In this document: piece by piece, positions 19,263 through 26,000 of the stretch
How the letters are laid out: each line of letters starts with the position of its first letter
Numbering within the stretch: position 1 is the stretch's first letter
Source: Mesostigma viride
Lineage: Eukaryota > Streptophyta > Mesostigmatophyceae > Mesostigmatales > Mesostigmataceae
DNA length: 26,000 nucleotides
Assembly (NCBI GenBank): GCA_009746045.1
Contig: RPFO01002079.1
Span: forward strand, 64,001 to 90,000
Direction: 5' to 3'
The notes under the pieces: generated by a model
Databases searched by the model: none
The model's input: only the letters and a program-made list of their open reading frames with translations
What the model was told of the DNA's origin: nothing
Program-made: the position numbers and the translations under genes

Positions 19263-19319
19263 CAATCATGCGGGCGCGGAGTACGGATATTGTCAATCAT
19301 GCGGGCGCGGAGTACGGAT
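19258..19319. repeat. Exact 31-bp tandem duplication
   Basis: ATTGTCAATCATGCGGGCGC followed by GGAGTACGGAT, twice, without mismatch (19258-19288 and 19289-19319). Confidence 0.93.
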
Positions 19320-19962
19320 AGTCCCAGAAGCCCTGCATCTTCAAGCAGTTCTACTCACAAGGTGCACCTGCACCACCATGATGTATCACACCTAAACGGC
19401 CCAGTGGCATGGGGTGGAAGATAATTATGGCTAGTTACAGGCAATAGCTATCCTCCATGCAAGTCAATGTCCAGGGAGCCATGAGCCACGAGGTAGCCAT
19501 GGCAGGAGGCGGAGCTCATAACTTTCATGTCTGGGCACCAAATTCGGCAGTGAATATCACTATCGCTTCGTCTTTCTAAGACGCACACGATAAGGGGTGT
19601 TCCGTCACATAGGCGAGGGGGCACCATTTGCCATCCTCGGAGATGAGACGGTCGATGCTGTGGAGATGGAGGCACAGGTTGTAAAGCGAGGCGTAGTCCC
19701 CGTAGAAGATGCAATGCAGAGCTTCGCTCGGGGACATGTTGGTCCATTCGTAATCGTCGACTTTGAAGGGTTGACGGGCCGGAAGCGCGGTTCTGTCGAT
19801 CCATGGGCGCGTTGCTGGGCGGCTGCGTCTGGGATCAGGCGATGCTGAGGGCGAGGCCGCAGGCACCGAGTGCACTACCAATTAATTAATTTAATGAATC
19901 AATTAATTAATTAAACTCGTACTCCCGTTGGGGAGTCACGGAGCACCGAAGTGCTTTTAATC

Positions 19963-20317
19963 CCTGTGTGTCGGCACAACAGGAGAAAGGGCAGAGACCC
20001 CCATTCTCCTTCATGCCAAAGGCATGCCACAGCTGCACTCGGACACGCTAAACGGACACGCTAACGATCCGGCAATCTGTGGGTGCAATAAGACCCATGT
20101 GAGCATGGCATAACAAGGAGCGTGGGCAAGTAATCTGATCATAGCCAGGACGTAGCATGGCTGTATACAAGGACTAGGCTAAGGCTATGGCTGAGTGGTT
20201 GTATACCGTGCGGTAGCGATGCACGTGACTAGGTATGTTGGCACAGCTAGGCAAACATTCTAAGCATGGCTGCCATAGCGGCAGTGACTACCAATGACAA
20301 GCTTGCTAGGCTATTAG
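19963..20317 (-). other. 3' UTR of the ORF1-only LINE
   Basis: No reading frame of note. Short GC-rich hairpins and repeated ACACGCTAA (near 20045 and 20057 on the + strand). Confidence 0.5.
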
Positions 20318-21162
20318 CTATTCTAGCCCGTGGGGGGCGTCCACATCTTGTGGTTGCATGATCATCAGGTCCCCGCCCCGCCAGTACACCTTGGGCTTCT
20401 GGGGGTCCTGCTTGTGACGGAGGTATTCCGGCCACAGGTCGCGTCCCTAGCTGCTGCTGCTGAGCGGGGGTCAGGTTGTCGTCCATGCAGCGTCGATCCA
20501 GGTGAGGTCGTGCAACCGCTTGCGACGAGAGAGGAACCGCTGCTTGTCCTCTGACACGGGAGGGGAAGGTGAGCAGGACTGGTGGGGGAGCCGCCTTGTC
20601 CTGTGAGTGGGGAAGGCGGTGGCACCCACGCAGTTCTACCTCACCTACCAGGCCCATGAGGGTAAGGAGCTGGTCCTTGAGCTCGTCGGCAAGGGAGGTT
20701 GACGTCTCACCTGGCTTCTGGGGGAAACGACGCAGCACTGGTCACTCGGCACTCGCGGCGAGCGCGTTCGGTGGCCTCCCGTTGGTTGGCCTGGCGGTGG
20801 TCCTCCAGCTCCTGGAGCGTGGCGATGGCGTCGGTGGTTGAGGCGGTCGCTGACCGCAGCAGGTCCGCGTAGGAGAGCGGCGGGAGGTCGCCAGCATCCT
20901 GCCGAGGTGGCTGGGATGCAATGGTGGACGTCTGCTCCGCTATCTTGGGGACCTGTGTGGCCAGGGCCTCGATGTCGGGCGGTGATGGCTTCCAGCTTCT
21001 TCATTGAGCACGGCGCACTTGCCCTCCACCTGGTTAAGGCGAGCTAGAGACAAGTGCAGCGTGCGTCTCAGATGCCTGCGCTGCGGTGTGTAGCGCCGTG
21101 AACTGAGGTTCAGAGCTTGTGGACGACCTTGGTTTCCACATTGGAGACCGGGCCTCCACCGT
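20318..21162 (-). pseudogene. L1-type ORF1 protein (RNA-binding chaperone), frameshifted
   Basis: Minus strand, about 280 codons over at least three frames. Order: a Ser/Thr-rich N-terminus, then VEGKCAVLNEE, ALATQVPKIAEQTSTIASQ, DLPPLSYADLLRSATAS, a coiled-coil stretch (TLQELEDHRQANQREATE, RARRE), then the RRM/C-terminal region: ETSTSLADELKDQLLTLMG, VELRGCHRLPHSQDK, PPPVLLTFPSRVRGQAAV, MDDNLTPAQQQQL, and finally LRHKQDPQKPKVYWRGGDLM with a stop at 20318-20320. Known: L1 ORF1p has a coiled coil followed by an RRM and a C-terminal domain, and coats LINE RNA as a trimer. 'LRGCHRLP', 'D.LTPAQQ' and 'WRG.DL' fit algal and plant L1 ORF1 proteins. Frame changes near 20720, 20970 and 20440 indicate decay. 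Confidence 0.75.
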
Positions 21163-21245
21163 GTGCACTACCAATGCCTTGAGTAGTGTCACCGCTGCCT
21201 GGTAGGCCGGGCGGAATTACAGCCGGAGCTGCAATTGAATTTTCT

Positions 21246-21300
21246 TGGCTCATCGCAGCCTCCAGGCTGCGTTGCGTAGTTGAGCGTTTGCTCAACATAT
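21246..21300 (-). promoter_or_regulatory. Two adjacent hairpins just before the MSQEN start codon
   Basis: On the - strand GTTGAGC-AAAC-GCTCAAC and GCAGCCT-GG-AGGCTGC lie 10 bases apart and end immediately before ATG 21253. Both stems are perfect over 7 bp. A role in translation or transcription is possible but unproven. Confidence 0.4.
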
Positions 21301-21619
21301 GATATTGCGTTTTAGTTTCGGAAAAATATTTCAACTGGGGAACATGGGATGGAATGGATGATGTAAGCTATCAAGGTCCTACTAGTTACAGGGTTGTGGG
21401 CACCACAGCCCGAATATCGCTATGAATGCCATATGCGGTCACACGCGGAGCCGGCCCGGCCCACAGACTTAGAGGGGTGGTCTCCTTCATCACTACTTGC
21501 CATCTATCGATCCTTGCGTACCATCTGCCTCCATATATTACAGACAAACCAGGAGGCTGCCGGCCGGGTGTTAGCCTGTCACGTCTATATTAGGGAAGCA
21601 CATGCATGCCCATGCCGAT

Positions 21620-22665
21620 TCAATATCACGAAAAGTCCACGGGTGGCGGCCCTGCCGCGCGCAGCCTGGGGCACGCCAGGTGAGGCCCATAACGCCCAGG
21701 CTGGGCGGGCTTGGTGCCAGCCTAGTCTATCTGATGTGTCTACCTGATCTGTGCGGGCCAGGTGCCCGGCTAGGCCCATGCAGGCGCCTGTGCCTATAAG
21801 AATGTAGGAAACATAGGGCAAATCAGCGTACAAATCCTCATTACTAATGTGCAAACCAAAGGGGAATTAGTGACATAACTCCGTTGGGAGTATATGTAGC
21901 ACATAGCCCTGAGAAGGGGCATATGGCCTTGCGCAGCATCTTTGTGACGTTGCCGTCGAGTCGTTGCTCCAGCTTCTGCGTCAGCTAGTGTCCAGGTCTC
22001 GGCGCCGTAGGTCAGGATCGTCAGAATGACGACCTTGAAGAGGTCACGCTTGGCGATCCGGGGTAGGGCGGGGTTGCTCCACCAGCGGCGGTGGTCATGG
22101 AGTTGCGCCCACGCCATGCCGATACGTGTCGTCAGGTCGTCCTCGCAGTCGGGAAGCCAACTGCCGAGCAGCTTGAAGCGGCCTGAAGTCTAGAGTAGTT
22201 GACCTCGGTGTCGTCTAAGAGGCGGAGTGTGGCGGTGGGGGCCCTGCAGGCCTGCCATGCCGAGAGCCAGGGCCTCCGTTTTGGGGCTGATTTCTAGACC
22301 AACCGCCCGAGCCTCGAGCGCCAGGCAGTCCAGCCAAAGTTGGGCAGACTCCGGCTTCTCGATAAGCGTGATGTCGTCGGCATCAATGAGGTCAGCTAGT
22401 AAATTCTGCTTGGTAGTTGGCCCCCCTTTCCCAAGCTCGTTCGTGATCACTAGGCCAGGGGCACGGCCTGCAATGCTAGCAAAGCGGGCACGTGCCTGGC
22501 GCATAACATAATCCACTACAATAATAAACAGGTCGTACGGCGACAGGACGCAACCCTGCCGGACGCCGGCATGCAGCGGACATGGCGGGGTAAAGCCGTG
22601 TTGAGTGCGCACCGAAGTGGTCGGCCCCTAATACAGCGTGCGAATGATGGTAATCAGGGGAGCTC
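21620..22665 (-). pseudogene. LINE ORF2 RT fragment, inverted segment
   Basis: Minus-strand order: ITIIRTLY, stop codon, then TSVRTQHGFTPPCPLHAGVR and QGCVLSPYDLFIIVVDYVMR (motif B, intact GVRQGC), NLLADLIDADDITLIEK (motif C; the Tyr of YADD is Asp), SAQLWLDCLALEARAVGLEI, KRDLFKVVILTILTYGAETW, then ISNEDLYADLPYVSYI and GHLARTDQVDTS. An extra block at about 21845-21925, absent from the relative at 13137-13947, interrupts the frame. Motif A and everything before it are missing. Stop codons, frame changes and the altered motif C mark it as dead. Confidence 0.88.
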
Positions 22666-22696
22666 AGATATTAAGGATTATATCCCCCTCTAGTGA

Positions 22697-22852
22697 GCTA
22701 TGTGGTTGGGGCATGATGCAGACAAGCAGAGGTGGCAGACAATTGTCCAGGCTCACACGCCAGCCCCTGTGGGCAAGCGCCCCCCCCCCCAGGAGGAAGG
22801 GACGCTTTGCTGTGAGTATTTAGGATTTTCTAGAGTAGTTAGGATTTTCTAG
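22697..22852 (+). pseudogene. LINE ORF2 C-terminus, sense segment
   Basis: The + frame reads WLGHDADKQRWQTIVQ, then PAPVGKRPPPPQEEGTL and stops with TAG at 22850-22852. It aligns with the end of the other LINE, WKKMMDKAKWAQVIEDNEPP followed by PVGKRP. An in-frame TGA at 22694 marks the left limit of readable homology. A roughly 19-base tandem duplication (TTAGGATTTTCTAGA) overlaps the stop. Confidence 0.65.
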
Positions 22853-23085
22853 ATTAGCCTAGAGTTAGCTTAGTTAGGTCTCGCGGCTTCGCTTACCTCC
22901 ATTCATCAAGCAAGGGAATACGTGCTACATGATCTCCTAACAGAGGCATGTTATAATTGAATTTGATAGTTTAATTTGATGATGCAGTCAATATTTGTAA
23001 CTTTCGTGTAATCATGTTTCTAATGAGATTAGCATAGTACTCCCTGGCATGCTGCCCATGCGCATGACACGAAAGTACTCAATTT
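22853..23085 (+). repeat. LINE family-2 3' UTR and 3' end, copy C
   Basis: Contains GTGCTACATGATCTCCTAAC with AGAG (hairpin module) and TTAGCATAGTACTCCCTGGC with GCGCATGACACGAAAGTACT, shared with the minus-strand copies A and B at 18670-19040. Confidence 0.65.
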
Positions 23086-23500
23086 TAATTACATTAGCGG
23101 TTAAGACGTCGTGACTCTCATGGCCATGTCTTTGCCCATATACCAAAAAACAGCCACAAGCGGGGCGGATTGTCCAACAATTGGACCGGTCAGAAACTTA
23201 CATCCAACGGGTAACTTTCCTTGTAGTCACAGTAAACTTGAAAGTCTTCAGGCATAACTGTCGAAGTCAGAAGACCCCTCGGTTGCTCAGAAGGTACACA
23301 AAGTCGTACACCCGACCGTATCTTGTTTGAGGGCTGGACCTATATGATACATTCAATGTCCTATCAAACAGGCTTCTGGAAACTGAAACAGGCCATCGTC
23401 GCAAGTACACAACGCTACCATCTCGCTAGCTGAAAAGGTTCATGGTCAACCATCCTCATGACGCCAGGCCAGCGTGGGCGGTGTTCCTCGCAGGAAGTAA

Positions 23501-23502
<2 letters not shown>
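23086..23502. other. Intergenic or 3' UTR stretch
   Basis: No gene seen. A minus-strand TGTAA (TTACA at about 23198-23202 on the + strand) could be the poly(A) signal of the ankyrin gene, about 510 bases after its stop codon. Confidence 0.35.
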
Positions 23503-23570
<68 letters not shown>

Positions 23571-23598
23571 CACACACACACACACACACACACACACA
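23503..23598. repeat. Compound (CT)n-(CA)n microsatellite
   Basis: About 32 CT units (23503-23567), GAT, then 14 CA units (23571-23598). It lies about 110 bases after the ankyrin gene stop, probably in its 3' UTR. Confidence 0.97.
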
Positions 23599-23708
23599 AC
23601 TAATCTTTGAAACTCTAAGTACCGCTCACTCTGGATGTAGCATCTACTTTCTCTTCCCGTAGACGATCTGTGGAACTCCCAAGAATCGTTCACTCTGGAC
23701 GTCACTTT

Positions 23709-24957
23709 TCACTGTTGCACAACCCCCCCACTGTACTCTTCAAGGAGCCATGCCACCTGCGAGTGGCCTTGCCTTCTTGCCCAGTCCAGCGCCGTGTCAC
23801 CCATCTGCAGGCAAGGTGAAGTCACACGCACAAGAATTTTAGAGTAGCTTCCACACAGCCTGCACCCATACCAAAAGTGTACCACACCGCATGTAGTGCC
23901 TCACCACTGATCTGCAGGCCATTCAAAAGAGATGTCACGCACAGAAAAGCAAGTGTCGCGGTAGCCAAGAAACAGCATGGCCACGCACACTGTCTCACAC
24001 ATGCCGTTTCACATGCCGTTTCTGCAACTGTGTTGACCTCATGAAATATCATTTCTGCCAGCAGGTGTCGACTTAATTATCACAACAGCAGCTCACAGTT
24101 AAATGCTTTGGAACACCTGCGGTGCAAAAGAGGCTAAGGAGAAGAGAAACGGCACCAGCTGGTAGGCTGGACAAAAGCGCTACATGTTGACACAACTGAA
24201 CAGAAAGACAAGAATGGTGGCAGCTAGGACTAGTAGCAACCTTGAACAGTCACCTTGGTTCGTCGGATAGGCAGGACCTTTTCAGCATCTGTATAATCTG
24301 AAAAAAGTCTGCTAACCCTAACACTGACAATTTCCCTTGGCTTACAACAGAGATGGGAGGACAAGGTCACTTTCCGTATTTGGGAGAGCTCGCAACAGTA
24401 ACGTTGGACATTCTCTGTATTACTGCTGGTGACATGACTCATGGAAACCACAAAACACCCTCTGCCATATCCACCGTGGTGAACAGCACCACTTAGAAAG
24501 GCATCCTAGACAATCAAACATGTTGTGCCTTGGGGCGGACAAGGGAGGGCAGTCAGCCAATATTGACCACCTATCAGCAAACCCCTCGGTACCCGTCCAG
24601 CATGAAACCAAATCAAGTATACAGCGTGGTCTGTCTGTTTATAACACCTCATTCAGTAGTACTCGGAAAAGTAATCGTGGCATTGCTATGCGCTTATACT
24701 TGGAACCGGCGACCAGAACCTAAGTTGAAAATATAACTTACTCTAACACAGAGCCTGCATGCATATCCCCTGACATCCCCAGTGTTGGTGTACTGTATTA
24801 AACATTTTGTGGGCACCGGTCACAGAACATGTGCACTCAAGAAGAACGGCATACGCACATAGTCCCTGGCATCCACATCAGCGCCTCGTTCGACAAGGAG
24901 CCGGACAACCCCGTGGTGGCCTCGGATGGACGCCAGGATGAGCGGCGTGTATTTGCC
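23709..24957 (-). CDS. Ankyrin-repeat protein, last two exons
   Basis: Minus strand. Exon 24957-24859 follows an acceptor (GCGTGCAG) and is 99 bases long, exactly one 33-residue ankyrin repeat: YTPLILASIRGHHGVVRLLV then ERGADVDARDY. The donor GTGCGT at 24858 and acceptor TTGCCTGCAG at 23805 are in phase 0 and enclose a 1054-base intron. The last exon 23804-23709 begins MGDTALDWARRQGHSQVAWL, then LEEYSGGVVQQ and TGA. The spliced join DARDY-MGDTALDWA restores the normal loop between repeats. Known: ankyrin repeats are helix-turn-helix scaffolds for protein binding. The phase-0, one-repeat exon suggests further repeat exons upstream, but I found none up to 26000. The partner and role are unknown. 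Confidence 0.75.
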
Positions 24958-26000
24958 CTGCACGCGCCAACACAAGCAGAGGCCGAAACAAGCAGAAGTT
25001 ACGGCAAGGAGGGCCACAGCAAGCAGAGCCCAGAACTTTCTTATTACTTGACATGTGTGAACACGGCGCAAAGCCTAGTTGCAAGGAGTTTACATGGCTA
25101 TTAATGCTGAAGATAGCTCCAACTGTGGTCAAGGAGCGGCATCTCGCACTTTTACTTTTACTCTTTGTGCGTGAACGAGGACAGCAATCCAACATGATCC
25201 GAAGGGGTGGTGCCTTGCGATTGAGGGGGGCTGCCGCAGTCCTTGGACCAAGATCACACACTGTGGTATCCCAACTTATTCCATGCATGCATGAGGCCTC
25301 TGCTTGCGTCGGTTCATCACCCAGCACAGCATGATCGTGAATGCCAGTTTAAGGCCCATCACAACCGGTCTCAGCAGCAGGCCAACTGGCACCAAGCATG
25401 ACATCCTCAAACTATGACCTTGCAGGTCAACGCGCTCTCTGCATATAACCCATCACAGCAGCAACGGAAAAGGTCAGCAGACCTCTTAATCTGGTAAGAA
25501 GCCTTTCAAGTGCTTGCTGGCAGAGACAAGGGACAAGTGATAAGGCACAGCACTGTAAGTCGCACATGCACATCATGACCCTCCTCTTTTTAGTGTTCTA
25601 TATACAGTGATGGAATGTCGATCATCTATAGGTTTGCAAGGGCAGCCGTCCTACTTACTACTAGGATGCAGTGTCTATCCAGCGAGCTAGTCTCCATAAT
25701 GTCTACAAGCCCAGTTGAGTCTTGGGAGAGCGACACATTTTGGAAACGCTACGTCTCGCGTAGTTCCAGCAGTGACACCTCGCTTGTGCAGGTGATGAAT
25801 GTTACGAGAGCGGCACAACGTCTGTGCCTTGATAATGAGTTTGCCCCCCTAAACAGGACACTTAAGCCCAATCTAGTTCGTACTCGTTCTGCCCGCATTT
25901 TGGTCCACTAGTTCTGCCCACCCCAGTTTGCCCACTTGTGCTGCCCAGTCTAGTATGCAAGCCAACAACTGCCCGCTACAGCTGGCCCGCCTATTAAGCT
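24958..26000. other. No gene identified in the last kilobase
   Basis: Probably upstream intron(s) of the ankyrin gene or intergenic DNA. A + frame at 25615-25911 (98 aa) has no recognisable domain and mixed composition. Near the right edge TTTGCCCACTTGTGCTGCCC-like phrases repeat loosely (25910-25985). Confidence 0.4.

Larger units (their letters stand above)
19883..21162 (-). mobile_element. ORF1-only (non-autonomous) LINE insertion with 13-bp target-site duplication
   Basis: GTGCACTACCAAT flanks the element exactly (19870-19882 and 21163-21175). On the - strand it contains an L1-type ORF1, about 340 bases of 3' UTR, the same terminal hairpin as the LINE at 12950-13947 (GTGACTCCCCAACGGGAGTA) and a TTAA-rich tail touching the duplication. 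No endonuclease or RT is present between ORF1 and the tail. Known parallel: mammalian HAL1 elements consist of ORF1 plus a 3' end and are mobilised by L1. Inference: this is an equivalent element that relies on RT from related LINEs such as those nearby. Confidence 0.82.
19448..21253 (-). pseudogene. Unidentified gene split by an ORF1-only LINE insertion
   Basis: Minus strand. The N-terminal piece starts at ATG 21253 (MSQENSIAAPAVIPPGLPGS) and runs to the target duplication at 21163. Across the 1.28-kb LINE, at 19882, sequence resumes as VHSVPAASPSASPDPR, a Pro/Arg linker, then PFKVDDYEWTNMSPSEALHC and IFYGDYASLYNLCLHLHSID, followed by LISEDGKWCPLAYVTE. A frame change near 19610 leads on to a frame ending at 19448. 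One extra frame change is needed at the join. The 13-bp duplication shows the two parts were once adjacent. The Trp/Tyr/Cys-rich block looks like a genuine folded domain, but I do not recognise it. It may be an older transposon ORF or a host gene. Confidence 0.4.
21620..23085. mobile_element. LINE with inverted 5' part (twin-priming structure)
   Basis: The left segment (about 21620-22665) encodes LINE RT on the - strand; the right segment (about 22697-23085) encodes the ORF2 C-terminus and 3' UTR on the + strand. The left edge of the inverted part corresponds to protein just upstream of where the + part begins (about 30 residues missing), and the junction joins the most 5' sequence to the 3' segment. 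This is the arrangement expected when a LINE insertion is completed by twin priming. I could not find a target duplication: the left boundary is uncertain and the right tail (AAGTACTCAATTTTAATTAC) is degenerate. Confidence 0.6.

Noticed and set aside
25615-25911. 98-residue + strand frame near the right edge
   Set aside because: No recognisable motif, polar low-information composition, and no nearby splice or poly(A) signal.

Overview
The window looks like transposon-rich nuclear DNA of a microbial eukaryote. A green alga is my best guess, because of TGTAA/AATAAA poly(A) signals, GC-rich proline/alanine-rich reading frames, GT-AG introns of about 1 kb and abundant microsatellites. That is an inference: no marker gene is present. 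There is no operon-like coding and no rRNA, tRNA or CRISPR array that I can see.

Layout. (1) Positions 1-11299 are the 3' part of a Ty3/gypsy chromovirus-type LTR retrotransposon on the + strand: integrase tail plus chromodomain (3-329), an unusual extra reading frame between pol and the 3' LTR (351-2713, several frameshifts), a polypurine tract (about 10714-10727) and a 572-bp 3' LTR (10728-11299). (2) It is split by a 7.6-kb CACTA-like DNA transposon (3010-10644) with 34-bp terminal inverted repeats, subterminal arrays of a TGTGACATTTTGTGAT-type motif and a spliced gene of unknown function near its right end. (3) The retrotransposon itself interrupts a LINE reverse transcriptase on the - strand exactly inside the YADD catalytic motif (11300-about 12600). 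The nesting order is therefore LINE, then gypsy, then CACTA.

(4) Positions 12600-14180 hold a second, 5'-truncated LINE insertion (12950-13947) with a 12-bp target-site duplication, and two copies of a small GTTTAAGATC-motif repeat. (5) Positions 14180-19050 are less repetitive and carry low-confidence ORFs, minisatellites and one convincing two-exon gene of unknown function (17039-18456). (6) Positions 18670-23085 are another LINE graveyard on top of an unidentified minus-strand coding sequence. It includes an ORF1-only LINE insertion flanked by a 13-bp target-site duplication (19883-21162), isolated LINE 3' ends, and a LINE whose halves point in opposite directions as expected from twin priming (about 21620-23085). 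(7) Positions 23700-24960 contain the last two exons of a minus-strand ankyrin-repeat gene. The final kilobase has nothing I can identify.

The genes do not form a pathway. What links them is parasitism: autonomous-type LINEs supply a 3' hairpin that an ORF1-only derivative shares, and DNA and LTR elements are stacked inside them. The most novel items are the ORF1-only LINE, the extra ORF of the chromovirus, the CACTA-like element with its spliced gene and palindromic subterminal arrays, and the GTTTAAGATC mini-element.
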